Both the position numbers and the translations under genes were made by a program. The notes beneath the pieces were generated by a model. It had not been told where the DNA came from, searched no databases, and worked only from the letters and a program-made list of their open reading frames with translations. This document shows, one piece after another, positions 1 to 7,912 of a stretch of 10,000 nt of DNA (the stretch's first letter is position 1; each line of letters opens with the position of its first letter). The DNA comes from Trachelipus rathkii. Taxonomy: Eukaryota > Arthropoda > Malacostraca > Isopoda > Trachelipodidae. The stretch covers positions 12,501 through 22,500 of the forward strand of contig JABUQX010126224.1 of NCBI GenBank assembly GCA_015478945.1, read 5' to 3'.

Positions 1-40
1 TCAAATCAATGAATAGAGATATATTAGGCTTAGGGGGAGG

Positions 41-65
41 ATTGATAGCCCGAAGGGCTATCAAT
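41..65. repeat. Perfect hairpin, 11-bp stem with GAA loop
   Basis: Bases 41-51 and 55-65 are exact reverse complements around the triloop GAA at 52-54, closed by a C-G pair. C-GAA-G is known from DNA biophysics as an exceptionally stable mini-hairpin cap. No coding or terminator role is evident. Confidence 0.8.
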
Positions 66-72
66 TCGACAA

Positions 73-99
73 ACAGACAAAACCGAAGGTTTTGTCTGT
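73..99. repeat. Perfect hairpin, 12-bp stem with GAA loop
   Basis: Bases 73-84 pair exactly with 88-99 around a GAA triloop at 85-87. It follows the previous hairpin by 7 bases and has the same C-GAA-G cap but an unrelated stem sequence. Two unrelated stems with the same loop suggest the hairpin shape, not one sequence, is what recurs. Confidence 0.8.
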
Positions 100-235
100 G
101 TTTGTTTGTATTATTTTTATTACGCGCGCGCGCTCATACACATTATATTATTTATATTATATTATTATTAGTTAGTTCGAAGAAATTTGAGTCACGGAGT
201 TTTGATTCTCAATTTCGAGCCAACTGGTGCTCGAC

Positions 236-292
236 CTCCGGCTCCGACTCTGACTCTGACTCCGGCTCCGGATCCGGCTCCGACTCCGGCTC
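236..292. repeat. Hexanucleotide CTCCGA/CTCCGG/CTCTGA microsatellite
   Basis: About nine to ten 6-bp units of the form CTCCGR or CTCTGA run head to tail, with one GGATCC variant in the middle. It is a degenerate microsatellite. A plus-strand frame through it gives a Ser/Asp/Gly repeat, but that frame continues into the neighbouring ATT array, so it is unlikely to be protein. Confidence 0.85.
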
Positions 293-302
293 AGTTCTGA
301 AG

Positions 303-456
<154 letters not shown>

Positions 457-614
457 TTATTATCTTTGTTATTTTTTCCACCGAGGTTTCTTCTCGCATC
501 CGGCTCTGAGTCAATATATATCTATTGGGTTAGGGTTATCGTTATGGCGTTAAAATTTGGAGGGGTGTTAGGATGGGGAGGTAACCTTGCTGTATACGAA
601 GTTACAAACCCTCT

Positions 615-633
615 GGGTCCCCGAAGGGGGCCC
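615..633. repeat. GC-rich hairpin with GAA loop
   Basis: GGGTCCCC at 615-622 pairs with GGGGGCCC at 626-633 around GAA at 623-625, with one T-G wobble. It is the third hairpin in the flank with a C-GAA-G cap. Confidence 0.7.
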
Positions 634-734
634 CACCCCCTTAAAAATCGAAAGTGTTCGTTAAATTGGCTGAAATTTGGTGAGAGGATTCAGAGTTGAA
701 TTTCTAGAAATACTTGATATGTGAATCTGCGAGT

Positions 735-761
735 TGGCTCCTGCACCGGTGCTGGGAGCCA
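735..761. repeat. Near-perfect palindrome
   Basis: TGGCTCC at 735-741 pairs with GGAGCCA at 755-761. Inside it GCACC at 743-747 pairs with GGTGC at 748-752, leaving a T-G wobble and one bulged T at 753. It would form a hairpin or cruciform. No function is apparent. Confidence 0.7.
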
Positions 762-1194
762 CTGCGATGCTTAGTTAATAAAAACAGTCGTATAACAACA
801 ATGTTGATGTCCTTATAGGGTTATTGTCAGGTCGTAGAAGTTCGAATATGAATGGTTTATTAGTCCGTTATAGGCGGTGTCTAGACCCCTCATTAGGGGG
901 CTCCCGACTGAAAAAAAGAGCACAGAGTGCAAAAAACAAAGGAGAATGAAGAAGAGTATGAAAGAAATAAAGAAAGGAAAAGAAATTGGAGAAGGATCGA
1001 TCAGAGGAGTAGGAGTTGGGACAGCTGCACTGGTGGCTGGATCCGGTGCAGTGCTGTGCTGGGATAGTAAATATTTGTTTAATAATACAATATTTGTGTT
1101 TAAAATATATGTTTATTAGGATGTAGATCTCAACAAGGTGTTTGAGGGACTCCCTCATGAGCAAGAACGGTAGCGTCATCAGGGCCTCCTCGTT

Positions 1195-1400
1195 CCTGCA
1201 AACGCGAGCCGCAGCGCGCGCAAGCCAGTGGCAATCCGTCCGAAACCGGCGCTTCGCGCGCCCGCAGGCGCGCCCGCAGGCGGGCGCGCCCGCCGGCGCG
1301 ATCCGACGCGGGCGCGCGCCCGCAGGCGCCCCCGCCGGCGCGAACCGTCGCGGAAGGGGCGTGTGCGCGCGCCCCCTCGCATCCCGCATGTACGATCCGG
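1195..1400. repeat. GC-rich block of the left TIR
   Basis: A strongly G+C- and CpG-rich island built of short GCGCCCGCAGGC-like units, in sharp contrast to the AT-rich DNA on both sides. The matching block in the other TIR is 9645-9850. Arg/Ala/Pro-rich frames on both strands through it are by-products of composition. Confidence 0.8.
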
Positions 1401-1510
1401 TACGAGAATGCAAACGTGTTCTGTTTTCAGAAATTTATTATTTTTTATTTTAATATATTTTTTGTTTTTACTAAAACAAAAATTTAATCTTTTCATGTTT
1501 ATAACAAAAA

Positions 1511-2090
1511 ACTTACATTTTTACATACCCTAAATCAGTAAATCAGTAAATCATACCATCATCCAACCACCCTTCTGTCCAAATCAATGATTCTATGATC
1601 TATGATTATTGATCTATATCTTATTGATTAGGTCAAATTTTTTACTAAAATTGTAACGTTTTACATACCCTAAAGCAGTAAATCAGTAAATCAAACCACC
1701 ATCCACCTACCCTCCTGACCAGTTGTGATCCATTGATCTATTGATCTATTGATCTATTGATCTATTGATCTATTGATTAAGGTCAAATTTTTTACTAAAA
1801 TTGTAACGTTTTACATACCCTAAATCAGTAAATCAGTAAATCAAGCCACCCAACCTACCCTCCTGTCCAATCATGATCTATTGATCTATTGATCTATTGA
1901 TCTATTGATCTATTGATCTATTGATTAAGGTCAAATTTTTTACTAAAATTGTAACGTTTTACATACCCTAAAGCAGTAAATCAGTAAATCAAACCACCAT
2001 CCAACCGCCCTCCTGACCAGTTGTGATCTATTGATCTATTGATCTATTGATCTATTGATCTATTGATCTATTGATTAAGGTCAAATTTTT
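1511..2090. repeat. Left TIR tandem array, four ~148 bp units with 8-bp sub-repeats
   Basis: The block ACATACCCTAAA recurs at 1523, 1663, 1813 and 1961 (spacings 140, 150 and 148). Each unit has two or three CAGTAAAT copies, a CCACCATCCAACC-like segment, a CTCCTGACCAGTTGTGATC-like segment, a run of TATTGATC 8-mers and the block AAGGTCAAATTTTTTAC, then a conserved link to the next unit. This nested layout resembles iterons or protein-binding arrays, but no function is shown. It is not a CRISPR array: the units are continuous and have no unique spacers. Confidence 0.9.
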
Positions 2091-2147
2091 ATTTAGTATA
2101 AATAAGTTCTTGGGATAAAAAACAGAAAAAGAAAACAAGTTTTTTTT

Positions 2148-2159
2148 TTTATTTTTATT
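2148..2159 (-). terminator. Two AATAAA poly(A) signals at the protease 3' end
   Basis: On the minus strand AATAAA occurs at 2159-2154, overlapping the protease stop codon (2157-2155), and again at 2153-2148. They would end the long downstream transcript within the left TIR. The assignment rests on the hexamer and its position only. Confidence 0.5.
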
Positions 2160-2613
2160 TTAAAGCCTTTATAACATAAGTGCAAACTACATAATCGTTA
2201 ACATATAAATTTTTAGCATCAAATATATTTACAATTTTATTAAAAGAAATATTATTTAAAAAACATATAATGAAATAAATACAGTATACACCACATAAAT
2301 TAGATCTGATAGGTTGTACAGGAAAACATAAGGTCTTAACATATTGAACATTATTATATTTTAAAAAAGATGCTACATAATGATTACTAAACATAAAATC
2401 TAAATGCAGAGAGTCAAGGAAATAAACAACATTATTTTTATTCTTATACACAGCTATCCAATGTCCATTGCTTGAAACATCCCGGGAAGAAGTGTTGAAG
2501 ATAAGACCAGAATCTGTATCCAATTTCACAGAACAGAGTTCATTACATGCGAATACGCCTAAAAATCTTCTTTCGTTTCCGAAGGCATTTAATATTTCTT
2601 CTTCATTCATCAT
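2155..2613 (-). CDS. Adenain-like cysteine protease (virion maturation protease)
   Basis: A 152-residue intact frame. It has the catalytic layout of the adenovirus protease/Ulp1-like fold: His51 in GHWIAVY, Asp67 in YFLDS, Gln100 in FPVQP and Cys107 in LCGVYC. These spacings are very close to those of adenain. In adenoviruses and Polintons this enzyme cleaves precursor capsid and core proteins during particle maturation; a similar role is inferred here, and the basic protein at 4037-4393 carries matching cleavage motifs. The start ATG at 2613 overlaps the capsid gene's stop as TAATG, and a second ATG follows directly. The last 10 codons lie in the left TIR, so an inverted copy of them occurs at 8588-8615. 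The frame is undamaged, unlike the neighbouring capsid gene. Confidence 0.88.
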   Translation of the reverse strand: MMNEEEILNAFGNERRFLGVFACNELCSVKLDTDSGLIFNTSSRDVSSNGHWIAVYKNKNNVVYFLDSLHLDFMFSNHYVASFLKYNNVQYVKTLCFPVQPIRSNLCGVYCIYFIICFLNNISFNKIVNIFDAKNLYVNDYVVCTYVIKALK

Positions 2614-3969
2614 TAATAATTCAAGATTATATTTCGTGTTCTGTCAATCTCGATGATTTGAGGATGCTCCAGATACACCAGAACTGAGATTGAGGATGTC
2701 AAACTTTGTCCAAATTTAAGACTCAATCCTAATGTCCCTTTTCTTAGGATATTGAGATGATAAGCATTACAGGCTGAAAGATCAGCAGTGAGATCATATG
2801 CATATAAATTACTGTTTTCAGCATAATTCTTGAGATCAACACCCGTACCGTTATCGCTGCATGATACCGTATTGAGCAAAAAAATCGATAAAAGGCCGTG
2901 AGCATGAGAATGTAATCTTCATATATCCATCTCATAATTCACGACGTAAGCGTTGACCATTCACATTGTAAACTGATCCCCCTCTAAGTCCGAATTGCGG
3001 TAATTTAAAGGGGGAACTTTCCATAGTTTCAGAATAAGCGTTCGTGTCTACATTCCTATATTACCTTCTGAGGTAAGCTCCATTGACTATGTATAGGTAA
3101 TATTAATGCTCTGATAACCCTTGGGTAAAGTTAAAAATTTTAGTTTCAATTCTCTTGATTGGATATTTCGCTGTATCGATCAAAAGAGATTTCTCTATTT
3201 CCATATGTTTAATGGGAGATAATTTCACTTTACGTACATAAAGATATGCATCCAGTAATTTAAAGATAGGCTTTGGCTTCGTAGTTGTTGCTAAAAGAGC
3301 ACTTTTAACATTAAGAGCAAATTCGGGTGTAGATCTAGTTAACCTAATACGCGTATCCACAGATGGTAGAATAAGTCTTTCCTGAGAGAATATATCACCA
3401 TTTACCCGTCCATAATATTCATAGGTGTTATTTTTAGATTTACCAGCATGGGTTCTGTGGTTCTCCACATCTTTTAAATTGTAATATCCACATGATTGTA
3501 GATGAGACTCCTTCGCATCTTGAGAATAATTTAATAAAGTTTCAATATAACTTCGATAAGGGTAACTTGCTGCTGAGGCTCCTAGAGATGTTTCATTTAA
3601 AAATACCTCAAGTTGATTAAAACACGTATACAGGAAATTTGTTTCGGTGGATACTATGTGATCGGTTCCTGTGAGATCTGAACCATCTTCGTTTACTAAC
3701 TTAGTCTTTAGATATAAAAACACATTCGAAGGGTCAAGATATTGATCAGAAGTGCCAGGAATATTGAAATCAAGAGGTACATCTGTATTTGTGATTGAGT
3801 GAACGGGATTAATACTAATAAAGCTGGATTCACTCACACTGATCTGTGTAGGGTTCACAGAGAAGAGATCCAATTCACTCTTACAACAGTCAGGACTGGA
3901 GGGATGGAGGAAATGCATCTTGCTGGTACAATCACTGGACGTATAATGATGAGAGATCTGTTTAAACAT
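2613..3969 (-). pseudogene. Candidate major capsid protein, F54H12.2-like family, frameshifted
   Basis: The N-terminal part is an open frame from 3969 to a TAA at 3105-3103 and has SELDLFSVNPTQ near its start. I recognise this, with the closing IIEIDRTRNI near 2640, as the hallmark of proteins annotated F54H12.2-like in many invertebrate genomes. The C-terminal part is open from about 2918 to the stop at 2615-2613. Between them, family-like pieces sit in other frames (about 3079-3059 and 3051-2935), so at least three or four small indels interrupt it. The better start may be the ATG at 3918 (MHFLHPSSPD), giving about 434 codons; the ATG at 3969 adds 17 residues. A capsid role is inferred from the protease, ATPase and penton-like neighbours. 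The stop overlaps the protease start (TAATG). Confidence 0.7.
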
Positions 3970-4036
3970 TCCTTATATACAAAATAGTTACAGGTTGCCA
4001 CTGTTTATGTAAAATAATAGTGGTTCAGCATCATTA

Positions 4037-4393
4037 TTAAAGGGCAAACACATCAATGCACTTTTTCTTTAATGGTCCTTTCCTATTCCTCTTTATAGGT
4101 TTTTTACGATGACCTACACCTTGACCAGTCATCTTACGTCGTATTTTTCGTTTAACATCATCTAACATTTCATCAGAAGCATCGGCTAGTCGACGTTTTA
4201 CAGCTGTTCGAGGGTCGACACCTCCCATGATATCCTGGAAAGTATCTATACCTGTCCTAGCTGCTTTTTTAGCGAGGTATTTGCCTCCTGATTTAAACAA
4301 AGGGATAGCACGTCTGAACAACGAAGCAAAAAATCCACCTAAACCATATCCCCTCTGCATTCTTGAACCCCTAAAGACGCGTTCCCTTTCCAT
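4037..4393 (-). CDS. Small basic virion-type protein (pVI/core-like) with adenain-type cleavage motifs
   Basis: A 118-residue Lys/Arg-rich protein. Residues 15-35 form a Gly-rich, amphipathic stretch (GYGLGGFFASLFRRAIPLF), followed by basic segments and a very basic tail (residues 96-112). This resembles the membrane-active and core precursors of adenovirus-like particles (pVI, pVII, pX), though I cannot assign one. Two sites fit the adenain consensus: IMGG-V at 55-59 (form [MIL]xGG-x) and MTGQ-G at 88-92 (form [MIL]xGx-G). The encoded protease at 2155-2613 is the obvious candidate enzyme. The gene starts 9 bases after the stop of the upstream gene and is undamaged. Another in-frame Met at residue 12 could be the start. 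Confidence 0.75.
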   Translation of the reverse strand: MERERVFRGSRMQRGYGLGGFFASLFRRAIPLFKSGGKYLAKKAARTGIDTFQDIMGGVDPRTAVKRRLADASDEMLDDVKRKIRRKMTGQGVGHRKKPIKRNRKGPLKKKCIDVFAL

Positions 4394-4402
4394 TATTATT
4401 AT

Positions 4403-5330
4403 TTATCGGAGCTTCCTTCTTATATGTACTTTACACACTGCTGTCCCGCTTGTGAATGGATAAGGTTTTCCCTCAACATCTCTTATATAAATACGAATCG
4501 AACTCAGTTGGGTCTTACTCAAGGGTAAGTAGTGAACATTAGGAAAGCTAATAACTTTACTATCTTTAGGAAAATGAACTACTCTTAACAAAGAGGCTTT
4601 AGTATTCCCTACGTACTGATGGTCTATAATATCTGTATAAACATAGGCCATACCAGGATCTTGAAACATCTTAGAAGGCCTGCATACAAAATGTAATGAA
4701 CTCTCGATATCATTTTTTGTGACATACTCATCCATCGTTGGTATATAACGCGTTAGATCCTTTAGAGTAGGTTTGATATTATTTCTCAATGTTTTGTTTA
4801 CATATGAATAATGGCAATTACGAAACCAACCTGACGGGCTGAAAATAAATAAACCTATATCGTTCAGGTTTACTTGAGCTTGAGATTTTAAGGTGATTAA
4901 CACGTTATCTTCGTTAACGGATTTATTAACAAGAAACACTAAATCATTACATAACTGACTTGCTTCAAATTTTTTGTTTAAATCTAGGAACACATCGGTA
5001 ACCGATTTATAGAAACCTCGGTTTATGTAATATCTTTCAAAGAAATATTCTTTCTTGCCTCGTTTGATGACTGGCATATTATCGTTAATTTTTAATACAT
5101 TTTTAACATTATCAACATTTCTATATATCGAAAACGCCAAATATGATTCAGGCCTATTCTCTATATCGGCATCCAGTATCATTTCACTTAATCCTGCTTC
5201 ATACATTTCTCGACCAAAAGTTATAGGGTTCAATAATTGAGTTGTATAGTCTGATATTTTATTTTCCCGGATGTAGATCCATAGAAGCCGATGAGGGCAG
5301 CGTTAAATAGAAATGATCTTCACTCTCCAT
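4403..5330 (-). pseudogene. Candidate minor capsid (penton-like) protein with one frameshift
   Basis: The C-terminal 276 codons are open from 5233 to the stop at 4405-4403, but 5233 is a TTG, not a natural start. The same frame is open further up to a stop at 5305-5303. In another frame an ATG at 5330 opens a short peptide containing HFYLTLPSS that ends at a TAA at 5261-5259. The span is 928 bp, one more than a multiple of three, so a single extra base near 5262-5267 (in GGGAAAATAAAA) would explain the break. The motif YEAGLSEMI and the end region IRIYIRDVEGKPYPF match, as I recall it, the second conserved protein of F54H12.2-containing cassettes. A penton-like role is inference from context. 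It starts 18 bases after the integrase stop. Confidence 0.65.
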
Positions 5331-5348
5331 GTTCCCAACGTAAACTGA

Positions 5349-6421
5349 TCAATGTTTCTTAATTTCACTAGCATTTATATAACTGCTAAACTTCATTGGA
5401 TAACCTACCCATTTGACAAGATACTGTTTATTTTTACCTTTTCCTTTAGATCCTAATATTTTTTTCTATTTTATACTCATGACTCTTAGGATCAAATTGT
5501 ATTTTCTGTATTTCTTGTTTATAAAATCCTCCTTTTATTTTTTCACCATCATTAATCATCAAGATAGATGTATAATTTTAACCCAGTCTCTCGGGAATTC
5601 TCTGACGGTATCTACTTTAAAAACTTCTCTCGACCATCCTGCTTCATACCCTTTTCTGAAATTTTCGTCAGTCCTGGATACTCTCACATAGTCTCCTACT
5701 TTAATGCCTGTGTTATCTTTTATTTTTCCATTTGGGTTGACAGGTACAATAGGTTTCGTCTTCACCATCTCTATAGGGGTATTCTTAAGTGTTCTATGAT
5801 GAGATCGATTATATGAGTAAGCCAAGTCCTGTAGTATATCTATATATTTAAATGTATTCATCTTTGTGAAATACCTATGCATTCTTTCTTTTAAGTTCTT
5901 TGTACTCTTTCAACTATTGCCGCTTTGTTTACTGAAAATGTGTTGTAATACCCTATGTCATACTCTGTAACTAGTTCTTGAAACTCTTTACCTAAAAATT
6001 CTGAACCCTTATCTGTCCATATCATTTTGGGATATCTGTCTTCTTCATTTATAATTTCTCTGACTGCTGTAGCAACAGTCTTTGATTTTTTATCTTTTAA
6101 AACCCTTAACCATAAGTATCTGGAATATACATCTATCACAAAAAGAATATAGTGATACCCTTCATTGTAAGATTTATATTTTATCATATCGGTCAAATCT
6201 AGTTGCCATACGCTATCTAAATATGGAGCTATAGTTTTCCGTGTAGGAAATTTTTTTCGTATAGGTTTATGAAGGGTAAAAGCATCCTCACCTTCTAAAT
6301 ATTTTTTCAATTCTTTTTTACTAATTTGAGGAAACTTTGAAGCAAACCTTGAAAAACCCCCGTAACTGTATGGCTGCTTCACATCAAAGTAATATTTATC
6401 GACCGCTTCCTTAGCCTCCAT
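5349..6421 (-). pseudogene. Polinton-type integrase (DDE, with chromodomain), three frameshifts
   Basis: The rve-type catalytic core is seen in the first 176 codons from the ATG at 6421: Asp75 in WQLDLTD, Asp137 in WTDKGSEF and Glu171 in NKAAIVERVQRT (33 residues after the second Asp). An in-frame stop 9 bases upstream supports this start. The frame is lost at about 5890, and the next segment (5882-5559) continues the core with AYSYNRSHH and then an SH3-like stretch (GDYVRVSR). It shifts again near 5555 and once more near 5470, where an extra A lies in an A run. The last segment, to a TGA at 5351-5349, is a chromodomain with QYLVKWVGYP. Such integrases insert linear viral DNA into chromosomes, and the chromodomain would guide target choice. 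The total, about 357 codons, is normal for Maverick integrases. Confidence 0.85.
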
Positions 6422-6457
6422 GACTCACAATGACATTAACAATAAAAATTATATTCA

Positions 6458-6463
6458 TTTATA
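6458..6463 (-). promoter_or_regulatory. TATA-like box upstream of the integrase
   Basis: TATAAATG on the minus strand lies 37 bases upstream of the integrase ATG, in the only sizeable gap (6422-6638) between core genes. This suggests the start of a second transcript covering integrase to protease. DNA around it is generally AT-rich, so chance occurrence is possible. Confidence 0.35.
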
Positions 6464-6503
6464 CTGAAAGGTGATATAAAAACCAAATGTATATATGAAA
6501 TAT

Positions 6504-6509
6504 TTTATT
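6504..6509 (-). terminator. AATAAA poly(A) signal after the first gene block
   Basis: AATAAA on the minus strand about 130 bases past the stop of the polyglutamine gene. With the TATA-like box nearby it would separate two transcripts. The rest of the 6422-6638 gap is AT-rich and holds no gene. Confidence 0.4.
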
Positions 6510-6638
6510 TTTTTTTTAATTACAAAATAATATTAACTATTTTAAATTACAAGTCTAAAAACATAGCAAATGTATACAAATATATAACATAGGTTATATG
6601 TATAATTTTAAATTACAAATAATACAGTCATATAAAAA

Positions 6639-7427
6639 TTATGAACTAATCCATTTTGAAGCGATGTGTGGTTTTTTTCCTATTCTTCCTACACTTGAAC
6701 GTAATGTACTTCTACTTAACAACTTTAATCTATCCGATGCAAAAGAAGTACCAGAGGGACTTGCATCAGGTCTAGGAGACAATGGAATATTATCCAAATC
6801 CGCTAATCTTTGTTTATTCAGGATTAAAGTTCTCGGAAAATTAATAGTCTGAAGTTCTTGTTTGATCCTGTTCCATCCTGTTACAGGAGTCTTCTTCCAA
6901 TCACGCGAGAGATCGGATATCAAGTCAACAATATTCGAGCCAGGTATTGTTTCCCCTTCAATAATGATTTGACCGAGTTCGTTCCATGTAATCTGATCTT
7001 TTAAAATATTATATAGAGCTATACCCGTTTTCTTACTCCTCATTGGCAAGCTTTCCTTGAGTACATGTTTAAAATTGTCTTCTCTTTTCACCATAGACTT
7101 AGTATCTGTTACTAGAGCTGAATCTTCTTTAGGTGAATTTAATAAAACTTTTAGATCTACTAATTTTTGTATAGCATTTTGATATAGGATTCTTTTTTCA
7201 TGAATGTTAACATCAGAGTTTAATATTTGATACAGTTCCTTCTCGTAATTATTTAGCTGCACAACTTGAGGATCATATAAACTCATGGGCTGCTGTTGAA
7301 TCAACGGTTGACGTGGGTTATAGCTATCCTGATGTAGTTGAAGGTTTGATTGAGGTTGTTCGAATTGATGCTGTTGTTGTTGTTGTTGTTCTTGTTGTTC
7401 ATGCTGTTGTTGTAGTTGTTGTTGCAG

Positions 7428-7515
<88 letters not shown>

Positions 7516-7589
7516 AGAGGTATGGGTCCTGTGTTATATTTCAACTTCTCATAATCGCTGTAGGGTAAAACCGCTACCTTCTTCATCAT
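6639..7589 (-). CDS. Polyglutamine-containing protein of unknown function
   Basis: About 316 residues, intact. I prefer the ATG at 7589 (MMKKVAVLPYSDYEKL) or the next at 7586; the frame upstream has only a GTG. After about 25 residues comes a Gln-rich region with 29 uninterrupted CAA codons, then further Gln/His mixtures. The C-terminal half is ordinary sequence, with WNELGQIIIEGETIPGSN and VDLISDLSRDWKKTPV as likely conserved parts. I recall proteins of this kind, lacking the Gln run, beside F54H12.2-like genes in other elements, but no function is known to me. Its start overlaps the previous stop as ATGATG. It could be a scaffold, a minor virion protein or a DNA-associated factor; nothing in the sequence decides. 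Confidence 0.8.
7428..7514. repeat. TTG/CAA trinucleotide microsatellite inside a gene
   Basis: Eighty-seven bases of uninterrupted TTG, read as 29 CAA (Gln) codons on the minus strand, flanked by impure Gln-rich repeats from about 7366 on. The lack of CAG interruptions suggests recent slippage expansion. Length is likely to vary between copies and may be misassembled. Confidence 0.95.
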
Positions 7590-7912
7590 TGAGCAAGCCA
7601 CTTGGTTATCAAAGGAGCTATAACGGAAAAGAGTAAAGGTAGGAACACACCTCCCCCTTTCTGTATTAGCTTCTTTTTATTTTTAAGTTTTCTTACGTTA
7701 CCAGCAAGTTTTTTAATGATGTTTCTATGACGACGTAGCTTTACCTTCTGAGGTCTGTTTAAAGGAACATTTCCTTTTATAAGATTTAGGCATACTTCTG
7801 CTATACATTGTATGAATTTTTCATCTTCACAGATCAGTTTACGTTTTTCAGAAGGTTTCAGGGTTTTAAATTTTCTCATAAGAGGTAAATACTCTGCTAC
7901 TAAATCACTCAT
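7586..7912 (-). CDS. Small basic protein with hydrophobic C-terminal tail (pX-like candidate)
   Basis: 108 residues, intact. Residues 1-45 look helical and mixed-charge, residues 56-85 are strongly basic (RPQKVKLRRHRN, KLKNKKK), and the tail has a Gly run followed by a hydrophobic segment (residues 86-105, GGGVFLPLLFSVIAP). I recall similar proteins in F54H12.2-type cassettes. Basic body plus hydrophobic tail recalls adenovirus pX, a DNA-condensing core precursor, but this is shape similarity, not proven homology. The start ATG at 7912 overlaps the ATPase stop as TAATG, and its own TGA at 7588-7586 overlaps the next gene's ATG. Such tight coupling suggests translation from one mRNA. Confidence 0.75.
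   Translation of the reverse strand: MSDLVAEYLPLMRKFKTLKPSEKRKLICEDEKFIQCIAEVCLNLIKGNVPLNRPQKVKLRRHRNIIKKLAGNVRKLKNKKKLIQKGGGVFLPLLFSVIAPLITKWLAQ

Larger units (their letters stand above)
1043..2185 (+). repeat. Left terminal inverted repeat
   Basis: The reverse complement of this stretch matches 8588-10000. Anchor matches include 1401-1420 with 9626-9645 and 2101-2120 with 8656-8675, both identical over 20 bases. From outside inward it has an AT-rich lead (about 1060-1140), a GC-rich block (about 1195-1400), a short AT-rich stretch, four tandem ~148 bp repeats (about 1511-2090) and a 95 bp inner segment. Its inner end includes the last 10 codons of the protease gene and that gene's poly(A) signals. 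The outer limit is a minimum, set by where the right TIR leaves the window. Confidence 0.9.

Noticed and set aside
526..538. Telomere-like GGGTTAGGGTT
   Set aside because: Less than two full repeats, not continued. Not evidence of a telomere.
819..855. Possible tRNA because of a GTTCGAAT-like B-box resemblance
   Set aside because: The motif is imperfect, and no acceptor or anticodon stem could be folded around it.
868..1533. Several overlapping Arg/Ala/Pro-rich frames on both strands
   Set aside because: They run through the GC-rich TIR block, where stop codons are rare in every frame. The two TIR copies do not keep the same frames.
1511..2090. Possible CRISPR-like array because of regular spacing
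   Set aside because: Units are contiguous ~148 bp repeats with internal 8-mers and no unique spacers, and the setting is eukaryotic.
3799..3987. Short plus-strand frames opposite the capsid, penton and integrase genes
   Set aside because: They are antisense shadows of minus-strand genes with recognisable motifs.
7313..7636. Plus-strand poly-Val frame
   Set aside because: It is the antisense reading of the CAA (Gln) repeat and has no independent support.
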